Shown: positions 53,633 through 62,992, numbered from the stretch's first letter. The stretch is 64,000 bases of DNA from Streptosporangium sp. NBC_01756 (GCF_035917975.1 NZ_CP109130.1:4588001-4652000); one strand, 5' to 3'. Numbers and translations are program-made. The notes: a model not told the origin generated them from the letters alone.

Positions 53633-54505
53633 ATGAACCGCCTGCCCAGCTGGGTCCGCCAGCATCTCGCGGCACTGCGCGCAGTGCTCGTCCTCACCGT
53701 GATCCTCGGCGGGATCTACCCGCTGGTGGTCACCGGGGTCGCCCAGGCCGTCTTCAACGGCAACGCCAACGGCTCGATCATCCAGAAGGACGGCAAGGAC
53801 GTCGGCAGCGCCCTCGTCGGCCAGAACTTCACCGACGCCGACGGCAAGGCGATCGGCAAGTATTTCCAGAGCCGTCCGTCGGCGGCCGGCGACGGCTACG
53901 ACATGCTCTCCACCTCTCCCAGCAACCTGGGCCCCGAGGACATCGAAGATGTCCTGGCCGTCCCGGGCGCCAAGGACGACGAGGGCAACCCCGACACCGG
54001 TAAGCAGAGCCTGCTCACCCAGGTCTGCGCCCGCAGCATGGCCGTCGGCGAGCGGGAGGGCGTCAGCGGGGCCCGGCCGTACTGCACCTCCGACGGCGTG
54101 GGCGCCGTGCTGAAGGTCTTCCCGGCCGTCGGCACCGTCACCCGCGCGGTCAGCGTCAACCAGGCCTGCCCCGCCGCGCCGTTCGTCGCCGACTACCAGG
54201 GCGTGAAGGTGGAGTGCGGCAAGCCCGGGGAAGACTACGCGGCCGGCCGTACCGTGCCGGTCCGGGGCGCCCAGACGGCGGCGGTGCCCGCTGACGCGGT
54301 CACCGCCAGCGGCTCCGGCCTCGACCCGCACATCTCGCCCGCCTACGCCGAGTTGCAGGCACCCCGCGTGGCCAGGGAACGCGGCCTGCCCGTGGGGAAG
54401 GTCGAGCAACTCGTCAGGGAGAACACCACCGGCCGCTCCCTCGGTTTCATGGGCGAGCCGGGCGTGAACGTCCTGAAGCTCAACCTGGCACTCGACAGAG
54501 GATGA
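53633..54505 (+). CDS. kdpC: potassium-transporting ATPase C subunit
   Basis: 290-aa chaperone-like subunit with one N-terminal membrane helix (VLVLTVILGGIYPLVVTGVAQAVF) and an extracytoplasmic domain containing GSALVGQNFTDA, YFQSRPSA, and ASGSGLDPHISPAYAELQAPRVA, all KdpC signatures. It is longer than the E. coli form (about 190 aa) through an insertion of roughly 90 residues (about 95-200) with several Cys, a feature of some actinobacterial KdpC proteins. Its stop overlaps the kdpD ATG. Confidence 0.94.
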   Translation: MNRLPSWVRQHLAALRAVLVLTVILGGIYPLVVTGVAQAVFNGNANGSIIQKDGKDVGSALVGQNFTDADGKAIGKYFQSRPSAAGDGYDMLSTSPSNLGPEDIEDVLAVPGAKDDEGNPDTGKQSLLTQVCARSMAVGEREGVSGARPYCTSDGVGAVLKVFPAVGTVTRAVSVNQACPAAPFVADYQGVKVECGKPGEDYAAGRTVPVRGAQTAAVPADAVTASGSGLDPHISPAYAELQAPRVARERGLPVGKVEQLVRENTTGRSLGFMGEPGVNVLKLNLALDRG

Positions 54506-57069
54506 CCGGCGTGCCACGCGGACGGCTACGGGTCTATCTGGGTGCGGCCCCCGGGGTAGGCAAGACCTTCGCGATGCTGGGTGAGGGACGCCGGAGACTG
54601 GAGCGTGGCAGGGACGTGGTCGTGGGTCTGGTCGAGACCCACGGCCGGCCCCGCACCGCCGAGCTGATCGAGGGCATGGAGGTCGTCCCCCGCCGGACCC
54701 TGGTCCACCGGGGGACGAGCTTCACCGAACTGGACGTGGACGCGGTCATCGCGCGGGCGCCCCGGATCGCGCTGATCGACGAGCTGGCGCACACCAACGT
54801 GCCCGGTTCGAAGAACGTCAAGCGCTGGCAGGACATCGAGGAGATCCTCGACGCCGGGATCCACGTCGTCTCCACGGTCAACGTCCAGCATCTGGAGTCG
54901 TTGAACGACGTGGTCGAGCAGATCACCGGGGTGGCGCAGCGCGAGACCGTGCCCGACGAGGTGGTGCGGCGGGCCGATCAGGTCGAGTTGGTCGACATGT
55001 CACCCGACGCGCTGCGCCGCAGGATGGCGCACGGCAACGTGTACGCGCCGGAGAAGGTGGACGCGGCGCTGTCGAACTACTTCCGGGTGGGCAACCTGAC
55101 CGCGCTGCGGGAGCTGGCACTGCTCTGGGTGGCCGGGAAGGTCGACGACCAGCTCGACCGCTACCGCGCCGAGCACGGCATCGCGGGGACCTGGGAGGCC
55201 CGCGAGCGCGTCGTGGTCGCGCTGACCGGCGGCCCGGAGGGGGAGACGCTGGTCCGGCGGGCCGCCCGCATCGCGGACCGGTCCAAGGGCGCCGACCTGC
55301 TGGCCGTGCACGTCACCCGGGCCGACGGCCTGGCCGGGGCCGATCCGGCGGGACTGGCACGTCAGCGCGCCCTGGTGGAGGACGTGGGCGCCACTTACCA
55401 CCAGGTCGTCGGCGACGACATCCCGCGGGCGCTGCTGGACTTCGCCCGGGGGGTCAACGCCACCCAGCTCGTGCTCGGCGCCTCCCGGCGCGGCCGGTTC
55501 GCCCAGCTCCTCTCCCGGGGGGTGGGGGTCACGGCCACCGCGCTGTCCGGCTCCATCGACGTCCACATGATCACTCACGCCCAGGCGCACAAGGGGCGTG
55601 GTCCCGCCCGGTCCGGGGCGGCACTCACCCGCACCCGCAGGCTGGCCGGCTGGGCCGGCGCCATCGCCGGGGTGCCGATCCTCACCGCCGTGCTGATCCC
55701 CTTCAGGGAAACGCTGACGCTGCCCAGCGAGATCCTGTTCTTCCTGCTCATGGTCGTCGGTGTCGCCCTCATCGGCGGCATGTGGCCGGCCGTCACCGCC
55801 GCGGTCGGCGGCTCCCTCCTGCTCAACTACTACTTCACGCCGCCCCTCGGGACCCTGACGATCCACAATCCGGAGAACCTCTTCGCACTGGTCGTCTTCG
55901 TCCTGGTGGCCGCCATGGTGAGCGCCATCGTGGACGTGGCGGCGCGCCGGACGAGGGAGGCGGCGCGGGCGGGCGCGGACGCCGAGGTGCTGTCCACGCT
56001 GGCCGGGCACGTGCTGCGCGGCGAGGCGGCGCTGCCGTCCCTGCTGGCCCGGCTGCGCGAGACCTTCGCGCTGACCTCGGTCACCCTGCTGGAGCGGACC
56101 GCTCCGCCGGGCCCGGACGACCAGTGCGACCCGGAGGCGTGGCGGATCGTCGCGACCGCCGGGGCCGCCCCGTGCACCTGCCCGGGCACGGCCGACACCG
56201 ACGTGGTCATCGACGAGACCCTGGTGCTGGCCGTGCGGGGCAGGCTGCTGGAGGCCTCCGACCGCCGGGTGCTGGAGGCGTTCGCCGCCGAGGCGGCCGT
56301 GGCGCTGCGCCAGGGCCGGCTGGAGGAGGAAGCCGGGCGGGCCAGGCCGCTGGCCGAGGCCGACAAGATGCGGACCGCGCTGCTGGCCGCGGTCAGCCAC
56401 GACCTGCGCACCCCGCTCGCCGCGGCCAAGGCGGCCGTCGACAGCCTGCGCGCCACCGACATCCGATGGAGCGGCGAAGACCGCGAGGAGTTGCTCGCCA
56501 CGGCCGACGAGTCCCTGGTCAAGTTGGACCGGCTGGTGGCCAACCTGCTCGACATGAGCCGCCTGCAGGCCGGGGTGCTCGGGCTCACCCTCCAGCCGCT
56601 CGCGCTGGAGGAGATCATCCCGCGCGCGATCGACGACCTCGGGCACCTGTCCGAAAGGATCGACGGCCACGTCTCCATCGACCTGCCCGACATCGTCGCC
56701 GATCCGGCGCTGACCGAGCGGATCCTGGTCAACCTCATGTCCAACGCGATCCGCTACAGCCCGGCCGACCGGAAGGTCATCATCACCGCGAGCCGGTACG
56801 GCGAGCACGTCGAGATCCGCGTCGCCGACCACGGTCCGGGCATCCCGCCCGAGGCCTACGACCGGGTGTTCATGCCGTTCCAGCGGCTCGGCGACCGTGA
56901 CAACCACACCGGGGTCGGCCTCGGCCTCGCGCTCTCCCGGGGGCTCGCGGAGGCCATGGGCGGCACCCTCCTACCGGAAGAGACACCAGGGGGAGGTCTC
57001 ACCATGATCCTGAAACTGCCCGTATCCGCAGGGACGCACGCCGTACCCGCCCCTATGGAGAGCGCGTGA
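54502..57069 (+). CDS. kdpD: KdpD sensor histidine kinase
   Basis: 855-aa K+-sensing kinase. N-terminal KdpD domain with Walker A GAAPGVGKTF (14-23), DELAHTNVPGSKNVKRWQDI, then a universal-stress-like domain (about 235-360, HVTRADGL, LGASRRGRFAQL). Four membrane helices (about 375-490), a GAF-like region, then phospho-acceptor His633 in AVSHDLRTPLAAAK and an ATPase domain (NLMSNAIRYSP, DHGPGIP, GVGLGLALSRGL). Start overlaps kdpC; stop overlaps the kdpE GTG. Phosphorylates KdpE when potassium is low. Confidence 0.95.
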   Translation: MTGVPRGRLRVYLGAAPGVGKTFAMLGEGRRRLERGRDVVVGLVETHGRPRTAELIEGMEVVPRRTLVHRGTSFTELDVDAVIARAPRIALIDELAHTNVPGSKNVKRWQDIEEILDAGIHVVSTVNVQHLESLNDVVEQITGVAQRETVPDEVVRRADQVELVDMSPDALRRRMAHGNVYAPEKVDAALSNYFRVGNLTALRELALLWVAGKVDDQLDRYRAEHGIAGTWEARERVVVALTGGPEGETLVRRAARIADRSKGADLLAVHVTRADGLAGADPAGLARQRALVEDVGATYHQVVGDDIPRALLDFARGVNATQLVLGASRRGRFAQLLSRGVGVTATALSGSIDVHMITHAQAHKGRGPARSGAALTRTRRLAGWAGAIAGVPILTAVLIPFRETLTLPSEILFFLLMVVGVALIGGMWPAVTAAVGGSLLLNYYFTPPLGTLTIHNPENLFALVVFVLVAAMVSAIVDVAARRTREAARAGADAEVLSTLAGHVLRGEAALPSLLARLRETFALTSVTLLERTAPPGPDDQCDPEAWRIVATAGAAPCTCPGTADTDVVIDETLVLAVRGRLLEASDRRVLEAFAAEAAVALRQGRLEEEAGRARPLAEADKMRTALLAAVSHDLRTPLAAAKAAVDSLRATDIRWSGEDREELLATADESLVKLDRLVANLLDMSRLQAGVLGLTLQPLALEEIIPRAIDDLGHLSERIDGHVSIDLPDIVADPALTERILVNLMSNAIRYSPADRKVIITASRYGEHVEIRVADHGPGIPPEAYDRVFMPFQRLGDRDNHTGVGLGLALSRGLAEAMGGTLLPEETPGGGLTMILKLPVSAGTHAVPAPMESA

Positions 57070-57734
57070 CCCGCATCCTCGTCGTCGACGACGAGCCCCA
57101 GATCCTGCGGGCGCTGCGGATCAACCTCCTCGCCCGGCACTACGAAGTCGCCACGGCCGACGACGGCGCCGCCGCGCTGCGGAAGGCCGCGGACTGGCAC
57201 CCCGACCTGGTCGTCCTCGACCTCGGCCTGCCCGACATCGACGGAATCGATGTCATTCACGGACTGCGCGGCTGGACTTCGGTCCCCATCGTGGTGCTCT
57301 CCGGCCGGACCGGCGGCTCGGACAAGGTGGACGCGCTCGACGCGGGTGCCGACGACTACGTCACCAAGCCGTTCAACATCGACGAACTGCTCGCCCGGGT
57401 CCGCGCGGTGACGCGGCGGACCGCCCTGCACGACTCCGAGCTCGCCCAGATCCAGGTCGGCGACCATGTCGTCGACCTGGTCGGGAAGACCGTCTCCGGC
57501 GGCGTGCGGCTGACGCCCACCGAGTGGCATCTGCTGGAGATCCTGCTGCGCAACCCCGGCAAGCTGGTCAGCCAGCGGCAGCTGCTGACCGAGGTGTGGG
57601 GGGCGAAGTATCTCAAGGAGACCCATTACCTGCGGCAGTACATGACCCAGCTGCGCAAGAAGCTGGAGCCAGACCCCGCCCACCCGGTGCACCTGCTGAC
57701 CGAGCCGGGCATGGGTTACCGCTTCACACCGTGA
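57066..57734 (+). CDS. kdpE: KdpE response regulator
   Basis: 222-aa OmpR/PhoB-type regulator. Receiver: DDE at 8-10, phospho-acceptor Asp52 (LVVLDLGLPD), VVLSGR, YVTKPFNIDEL with Lys. C-terminal winged HTH: LTPTEWHLLEILLRNPGKLVSQ, ending with LTEPGMGYRFTP. GTG start overlaps the kdpD stop. It presumably activates the kdp promoter upstream of 49670. Confidence 0.95.
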   Translation: MTRILVVDDEPQILRALRINLLARHYEVATADDGAAALRKAADWHPDLVVLDLGLPDIDGIDVIHGLRGWTSVPIVVLSGRTGGSDKVDALDAGADDYVTKPFNIDELLARVRAVTRRTALHDSELAQIQVGDHVVDLVGKTVSGGVRLTPTEWHLLEILLRNPGKLVSQRQLLTEVWGAKYLKETHYLRQYMTQLRKKLEPDPAHPVHLLTEPGMGYRFTP

Positions 57735-58244
57735 GGCCCTGACCTCACATCTGTCCGGAACGCACCGGAGGCGCCGGAACGGCGGCGCCCGGGAATCCAT
57801 GCGAGCGCACCGGCGTCAAACGCCATCGGAAATGGAAACTGCCGTTAAAAACCTGCGTGTCATCATCTTTCGTCTGCTGTTACGGTAGTGCGCGATGCGC
57901 CGGGAAGTCTGGTCGGCAATGGTGTTCGACGCCGGCTCGGACGGAGGTACCGGTGGCGCGGCGACTGGTTGAGCACCCGGCGGGTGGCTCTCGTCGGCCA
58001 TGGCTGCCAGGAAGCTGATGGGGACCTCGCCACGGGCGTCAACCGGTGTGTCGCCGTCGGTCCGCCGCACGATCCTGTCCACGGCGGCGCCGTTCCCGGT
58101 CACCGGATCCGTGCCGGGTGTGATGCCCCCGGCGTCCGCTGAGGAGATCATCGGGGCGATGGCCGAGCCGGCCCTGTGCACGGTGTCGTTCCTCGACGGC
58201 AGGCGGATCGGCTGGAAGGACCCGCACAGCGCGCGGTGGCTGCC

Positions 58245-58296
58245 GGCCCGGGCGCTCTGCCGGGGTCTGCCGGAGGAGAGGACCATCGTTGGCTGA
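58245..58296 (+). pseudogene. probable 3' remnant of a TrkH/KtrB potassium channel gene
   Basis: Directly upstream of and overlapping trkA, the frame ends ALCRGLPEERTIVG then TGA. From memory, actinobacterial TrkH/KtrB proteins end in ...YRLPEER(P/T)IVG, and trkH normally overlaps trkA. No pore loops or membrane helices occur upstream; the open frame reaches back to 58000 but shows no known domain. The kept end also supplies the GGAGGAGAGG ribosome site of trkA. The rest of the 554-bp gap from kdpE (57735-58244) holds nothing I can identify. Confidence 0.5.
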
Positions 58297-58951
58297 CCAT
58301 GGGAACGACCCCGTGGTGGTGATCGGGCTCGGCCGCTTCGGTAGCTCTCTGGCCCTGGAACTCGCCCGCCGGAACACCGAGGTGCTGGCCATCGACAGCC
58401 GGCCCAAGATCGTACAGAGCATGGCCGGCCGTCTCACCCACGTCGTCACCGCCGACTCCACCGACCTGGAGGCACTGCGCCAGCTCGGAGTGCCGGATTT
58501 CTACCGGGCGGTCGTGGCCATCGGCACCGACCTGGAGGCCAGCATCCTGACCACCTCCCTGCTGGTGGAACTGGAGGTCGACGACATCTGGGCCAAGGCC
58601 GTCAGCCGCGAGCACGGCCGCATCCTGCAGCGCGTCGGCGCCCACCATGTGATCCTGCCCGAGCACGACATGGGCGAGCGGGTGGCGCACCTGCTGAACG
58701 GGCGGATGTTCGACTACATGGAAGTGGACGAGAACTACGCACTGGTCAAGACGCGTCCACCGCGCGAATACATCGGAATCCCGCTGGGCGAGTCCAACCT
58801 GCGCCGTAAGTACGGCGTGACCGTGGTCTGCGTCAAGGGCCAGGACGAGGAGTTCACCTATGCCGGGGCGGAGACGGTCCTGGCCTACGGCGACGTCATC
58901 GTCATCGCGGGCAAGATCGACCAGGTGGAGCGGTTCGCCGAACTGCCCTGA
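58289..58951 (+). CDS. TrkA/KtrA potassium uptake regulatory protein
   Basis: 220-aa RCK protein: N-terminal RCK_N Rossmann fold (VVVIGLGRFGSSLALELARRN, VLAIDSRP, ADSTDLEALRQLGV) binding NAD(H)/ATP, and an RCK_C domain (GESNLRRKYGVTVVCVKGQ, YGDVIVIAGKIDQVERF). It gates a TrkH/KtrB channel. The TTG at 58289 is the start because GGAGGAGAGG lies seven bases upstream. No intact channel gene is adjacent, so it must serve a channel elsewhere or be a relic. Confidence 0.88.
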   Translation: MADHGNDPVVVIGLGRFGSSLALELARRNTEVLAIDSRPKIVQSMAGRLTHVVTADSTDLEALRQLGVPDFYRAVVAIGTDLEASILTTSLLVELEVDDIWAKAVSREHGRILQRVGAHHVILPEHDMGERVAHLLNGRMFDYMEVDENYALVKTRPPREYIGIPLGESNLRRKYGVTVVCVKGQDEEFTYAGAETVLAYGDVIVIAGKIDQVERFAELP

Positions 58952-59012
58952 GGTCCCCGTGCCCACGGGTCCTCCGGCGGCTTCTCCCGGTCATCGGGGC
59001 GGGTGAGTCGCG

Positions 59013-59059
59013 CCGGAAGGCCGCGTCCCCGCGGGCGATGCGGGGACGCGGCCTTCCGG
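59013..59059. terminator. 20-bp stem hairpin between trkA and the DHA2 gene
   Basis: Perfect 20-bp stem (arms 59013-59032 and 59040-59059, starting CCGGAAGGCCGCG) with a 7-nt loop GGGCGAT. Placed between the convergent genes; a bidirectional terminator without U-tract. Confidence 0.85.
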
Positions 59060-59065
59060 GTCCGG

Positions 59066-60646
59066 TCACGCGGGGGTGGCGACCTCCTGCTTGCCGGCCG
59101 GCTCGGGCAGGTCGAGGCTGTCGCGCAGCTTGGCGGGCTTGAGGAAGGCCGCGGCGATGAGGCCGACGGCGGCGATGGCGGCCGAGATGAGGAAGATGTG
59201 GCCGGTGGCGTCGCCGTAGGCGGCCCTGACGATCACCTTGATCGGCTCCGGCAGGGCGGCGATGTTCAGGCTGGCGCCGGCCGCCGCCCCACCGCCGCTG
59301 GTGGGAATGCCGGCCTTGGTCAGGCCTTCGGTGATGTTGGCGGCGACCTGGTTGGCCAGGACGGCGCCGAGTACCGAGACGCCGACGGTGCCGCCGAGTG
59401 AGCGGAAGAAGGTGACCGCACCGCTGGCGGCGCCGATCTCGCGCAGCGGGACGGTGTTCTGGATCACCAGCACGAGGTTCTGCATGGACATGCCGACCCC
59501 GATGCCGACGGCGAGCATGAAGATCGAGACCAGCACCAGCGGGGTCTCGTGGTCGATGGTGGCCAGACCGGCGAAGCCGGCCAGCAGGACGACCAGGCCG
59601 ACGAGGATGTACGGCTTGGTCTGGCCGCTCTTGGAGACCATCCTGCCGCTGATGGTGGAGGAGAACAGCACGCCGACCATCATCGGGATGGTCAGCAGGC
59701 CGGCGGTGGTGGGGCCGTAGCCCCGGCCGATCTGGAAGTACTGGCCGAGGAAGACCGAGCCGCCGAACATGGCCATGCCGACCGCGAGGCTGGCCAGGAT
59801 GGCCAGCGCGGGGGTGCGGCGCCGGATGACGTGCAGCGGCACGACCGGTTCCCTGACCTTGGACTCGACCAGGGTGGCCAGGGCGAGCAGCACCACGCCG
59901 CCGCCGGCCATGGCCGCGGTCTGCCAGGACAGCCAGTCGAAGCTGTTGCCGACGAAGGTGACCCAGATGAGCAGGATGCTGACGCCGGCGGCGATGAGGG
60001 TGGCGCCCCAGTAGTCGATGCTCACGTTCTCGCGGCGCACGGTCGAGATGCGCAGGGTCTTGGCCAGCAGCGCGAAGGCGGTGACGGTGAAGGGCACGGC
60101 GATGAAGAAGCACCAGCGCCAGCCGAGCCAGGAGGTGTCGGCGATGAGGCCGCCGAGCAGCGGGCCGCCGACGGTGGCCACGGCCATGACGGCGCCGAGG
60201 TAGCCGTTGTAGCGTCCGCGCTCCTTGGGCGTGATCATGGCGGCGATGATGACCTGCGCGAGGATCTGCAGCGCGCCCATACCGAGGCCCTGCAGGGCGC
60301 GGAAGGCGATGAGCTGCCCGGTGTTCTGCGCGAACCCGCAGGCCAGCGAGCTGACCATGAAGATCACGATGGCGATCTGGAGCAGCAGCTTCTTGTTGAA
60401 CAGGTCGGCGAGCTTGCCCCAGATGGGGGTCGAGGCGGTCGAGGCCAGCAGGGACGCGGTGACGACCCAGGTGTACTGCGACTGGGTGCCGTCGAGTGCG
60501 CCGATGATCTGCGGCAGCGCCACCGAGACGATGGTGCTGCTGATCATGGCGACGAACAGGACGAGCAACAGGCCGCTGAGGGCTTCGAGGACCTGACGGT
60601 GGGTCATCGGCTCTGCCGCGGGCGGCGCCGCTGGCTGTGCGCTCAC
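59066..60646 (-). CDS. DHA2-family multidrug efflux MFS transporter
   Basis: 526-aa, 14-helix drug:H+ antiporter. DHA2 markers: MISSTIVSVALPQIIGALDG in helix 1, WGKLADLFNKKLLL loop after helix 2, RALQGLGMGALQILAQVI (motif B-like) and GPLLGGLIADTSWLGWRWCF (motif C, antiporter). GTG 60646 follows CGGAG. Divergent from a TetR repressor; three phased operators lie between them, so expression is likely induced by a drug-like ligand of that repressor. Confidence 0.93.
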   Translation of the reverse strand: MSAQPAAPPAAEPMTHRQVLEALSGLLLVLFVAMISSTIVSVALPQIIGALDGTQSQYTWVVTASLLASTASTPIWGKLADLFNKKLLLQIAIVIFMVSSLACGFAQNTGQLIAFRALQGLGMGALQILAQVIIAAMITPKERGRYNGYLGAVMAVATVGGPLLGGLIADTSWLGWRWCFFIAVPFTVTAFALLAKTLRISTVRRENVSIDYWGATLIAAGVSILLIWVTFVGNSFDWLSWQTAAMAGGGVVLLALATLVESKVREPVVPLHVIRRRTPALAILASLAVGMAMFGGSVFLGQYFQIGRGYGPTTAGLLTIPMMVGVLFSSTISGRMVSKSGQTKPYILVGLVVLLAGFAGLATIDHETPLVLVSIFMLAVGIGVGMSMQNLVLVIQNTVPLREIGAASGAVTFFRSLGGTVGVSVLGAVLANQVAANITEGLTKAGIPTSGGGAAAGASLNIAALPEPIKVIVRAAYGDATGHIFLISAAIAAVGLIAAAFLKPAKLRDSLDLPEPAGKQEVATPA

Positions 60647-60695
60647 GCGCAAACTCCGATCTAGCGAGAAAGGGATACAACCCGGACACTTTACA

Positions 60696-60742
60696 TGCCC
60701 AATGGGCAACTTTGCGCATTGGGCATTTATTCCCATTGGGTA
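60696..60742. promoter_or_regulatory. three TetR-type operators on a 17-bp repeat
   Basis: TGCCCAATGGGCA (60696-60708), TGCGCATTGGGCA (60713-60725) and TTCCCATTGGGTA (60730-60742) start exactly 17 bp apart. The first is an almost perfect palindrome; the others are degenerate. They fill the gap between the divergent efflux and repressor genes and overlap the TetR start region (ATG 60756). Confidence 0.8.
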
Positions 60743-60755
60743 AGCTGTCCGTATC

Positions 60756-61340
60756 ATGGACAGCACAGCAGGGTTGCGCGAGCGCAAGAAGACCGAGACC
60801 CGCCAGGCCGTGCACGAGGCCACACTGCGGCTCACCGTCGAGCACGGCCTGGACCATGTCACCGTCGAAGCCATCGCCGACGCCGCCAACATCTCCCGCC
60901 GGACGTTCTCCAACTACTTCGACAGCAAAGAAGACGCCCTGCTTTACGGAGATGAGCAGCGCCTGCGCGGGCTGGTGCAGCGGGTGCGTGACCAGTCGGC
61001 GGACCGATCCGCCTGGCAGGCGCTGTGTGATGCGCTGGAGAGCCTCTATGAGGAGACCGGCGGCCCCGACCGGGAATGGCATCTGCGCGCCCGGCTGGCC
61101 ATGCGCCACCCTTCTCTGCTGGCCAAGCAACTGGCCAGCAGGATCCGGCTGGAGAACGAGCTGAGCCAGGCGGTGGCCGAGCGGGAGCGGCAGGGCGACA
61201 ACAGCCCGGAGATGCTCACCGCCGCGTTCCTGACCGCCCTACGCCTCGCCACCCAGCGGTGGTGCGCCGAGCACGAGACGCGAACACTGCGCGAGCTCAC
61301 CCACCAGGCACTCGATCAGATCGCCCAGCCGTTCGGCTGA
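60756..61340 (+). CDS. TetR-family repressor
   Basis: 194-aa TetR regulator. HTH within LRLTVEHGLDHVTVEAIADAANISRRTFSNYFDSKEDALLYGDE. The C-terminal ligand domain (about 65-190) is helical and resembles the MftR/AcrR-like 'TetR_C_17' type with HLRARLAMRHPSLLAKQLAS. It probably represses the divergent DHA2 exporter and itself through the phased operators. Confidence 0.92.
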   Translation: MDSTAGLRERKKTETRQAVHEATLRLTVEHGLDHVTVEAIADAANISRRTFSNYFDSKEDALLYGDEQRLRGLVQRVRDQSADRSAWQALCDALESLYEETGGPDREWHLRARLAMRHPSLLAKQLASRIRLENELSQAVAERERQGDNSPEMLTAAFLTALRLATQRWCAEHETRTLRELTHQALDQIAQPFG

Positions 61341-61374
61341 CGCCGCGGCCCGGCGGAAGGACGGTAAAATGATC

Positions 61375-61408
61375 AAGGGCCTGGTTCTCGTTGGAGAACC
61401 AGGCCCTT
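61375..61408. terminator. 15-bp stem hairpin
   Basis: AAGGGCCTGGTTCTC and its complement around a four-base GTTG loop. It lies between the TetR stop and the 3' end of tRNA-Pro on the other strand, so it can terminate both. Confidence 0.85.
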
Positions 61409-61424
61409 GAACTCGGGAATCAAC

Positions 61425-61499
<75 letters not shown>

Positions 61500-61532
61500 G
61501 TGCACGTCGGTCTTGCTCGTGCTTCGGAAAGT

Positions 61533-62456
61533 CTAGCGGACTTCGCGGGTGCTTGCGTCGCTCCGTCGGCGGGGTACGAGCGTGAGGAGGCTCGCTTCGG
61601 GGAAGCAGGCGAACCGGACGGGGGCATAGGGGCTGGTGCCGAGTCCGGCGGAGACGTGGAGGTAGGCGGAGTGGTGGCGGCTCAGGCCCTTGACCCGGGG
61701 CCGGTCGATGCCGCAGTTGGTGACCAGGGCGCCGTAGAAGGGGACGCAGAGCTGGCCGCCGTGCGTGTGGCCGGCGAGCAGCAGCTGGTAGCCGTCGGCG
61801 GCGAAGCGGGTCATGTTGCGGGGCTCGGGCGAGTGCATGACGCCCAGCCGGAGATCGGCCTCCGCGGGCGCCGGACCGGCGATCAGGTCGTAGCGGTCCA
61901 GGTTGATGTGGGAGTCGTGGATGCCGCCCACAGCCACGTCGAGGTCGCCCACCTTGATGCGGGCGGTGGTGTTGTTCATGTCCAGCCAGCCCTCGAGGGC
62001 CATGCCCGCGCCCAGCTCGTCCCAGGGGAGCGAGGGGAGCTTCTGGCCGTGGTCTCCCTTTGAGGTGCGCCAGAGGTAGCGCACGGGGTTCTTCGGGCGC
62101 GGTGCGTACATGTCGTTGGAGCCGTAGACGAACAGGCCCGGACGGGTCAGCAGGGGTTCGAGGGCGTGCAGGAGCGGGCCGACGGCGTCGGGGTGGGCGA
62201 TGGAGTCGCCGGTGTTGACCACCAAGTCGGGCTTGAGGTCGCCCAGCGAGCGGACCCAGTCGATGAGCATCCGCCTGCCTGGGGTGAGGTGCAGGTCGGA
62301 CAGGTGCAGGATGCGCACCGGCCGCTGGCCGGGCTCCAGCACGGGCACGTCGAAACGCCGCAGGCGGAACGCGTTGCGCTCGACGACAGAGGCGTAGGCG
62401 AGGCCGGCCAGGCCGGCGCCGAACAGGGACAGGGGAACCGCAGCTGCTTTCCTCAC
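61533..62456 (-). CDS. metallophosphoesterase
   Basis: About 307-aa calcineurin-type phosphoesterase. Metal-binding motifs: [12 protein letters not shown] (Asp-x-His), [14 protein letters not shown] (GD), YGSNDMYAP (GNHD variant: GSND), [12 protein letters not shown] (GHxH). An N-terminal hydrophobic stretch ([19 protein letters not shown]) suggests a membrane anchor. The start is uncertain: GTG 62456 is the best in-frame codon, but its GAGAAG is very close. Divergent from the YqeY gene and near a penicillin-binding protein, an arrangement common in actinomycetes. Confidence 0.87.
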   Translation of the reverse strand: MRKAAAVPLSLFGAGLAGLAYASVVERNAFRLRRFDVPVLEPGQRPVRILHLSDLHLTPGRRMLIDWVRSLGDLKPDLVVNTGDSIAHPDAVGPLLHALEPLLTRPGLFVYGSNDMYAPRPKNPVRYLWRTSKGDHGQKLPSLPWDELGAGMALEGWLDMNNTTARIKVGDLDVAVGGIHDSHINLDRYDLIAGPAPAEADLRLGVMHSPEPRNMTRFAADGYQLLLAGHTHGGQLCVPFYGALVTNCGIDRPRVKGLSRHHSAYLHVSAGLGTSPYAPVRFACFPEASLLTLVPRRRSDASTREVR

Positions 62457-62527
62457 CTTCTCATCATGCCCGACATCACGCTCCCTGAAGGAAACTTGGG
62501 GTACGGCGGAGCCGGTGAGGCGGCAAG

Positions 62528-62992
62528 ATGGACCGCATGAGCGCATTGAAGGACAAGCTGAAGGCCGATCTCACGGCTTCGATGAAGAGCAGGGACGAGA
62601 TCCGGACCCGCACGATCCGGATGGCCCTCGCGGCGGTGAACGTCGAGGAGGTCGCGGGCAAGTCGGCACGCGAACTCTCCGACGACGAGATCCTCAAGGT
62701 GCTGGCCAAGGAGGCCAAGAAGCGCCGCGAGGCGGCCGAGGCGTTCAGCGGAGCCGGCCGGACGGAGCAGGCGCAGGCCGAGGTGGACGAGCAGGCCGTG
62801 CTGGAGGCGTATCTCCCGGCCCAGCTCTCCGATGAGGAGCTCGGCAGACTCGTGGACGAGGCCATCGCGGAGAGCGGTGCCGCCGGACCCCAGGCCATGG
62901 GGCAGGTCATGAAGGTCCTGACGCCCAAGGTCGCGGGCCGGGCCGAGGGCGGCCGGGTGGCTCAGGCCGTACGTGCCCGTCTGACGGCCTGA
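62528..62992 (+). CDS. GatB/YqeY domain protein
   Basis: 154-aa cytosolic YqeY-family protein. LKDKLKADLTASMKSRDEIRTRTIRMALAAV opens the helical domain; LSDEELGRLVDEAI and AMGQVMKVLTPKVAGRAEGG are the GatB C-terminal-like part, thought to bind tRNA or related RNA. Start ATG 62528 with GAGG upstream; 62537 is also possible. Role not established. Confidence 0.9.
   Translation: MDRMSALKDKLKADLTASMKSRDEIRTRTIRMALAAVNVEEVAGKSARELSDDEILKVLAKEAKKRREAAEAFSGAGRTEQAQAEVDEQAVLEAYLPAQLSDEELGRLVDEAIAESGAAGPQAMGQVMKVLTPKVAGRAEGGRVAQAVRARLTA

Noticed and set aside
50885-54517. 1210-codon open frame on the minus strand
   Set aside because: Antisense to kdpA, kdpB and kdpC; low-complexity Gly/Asp/His/Arg composition typical of shadow frames.
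57888-58142. 84-codon plus-strand frame before trkA
   Set aside because: No domain, no ribosome site, Arg/Gly-rich; no c-di-AMP (ydaO-type) riboswitch core could be recognised in this gap either.
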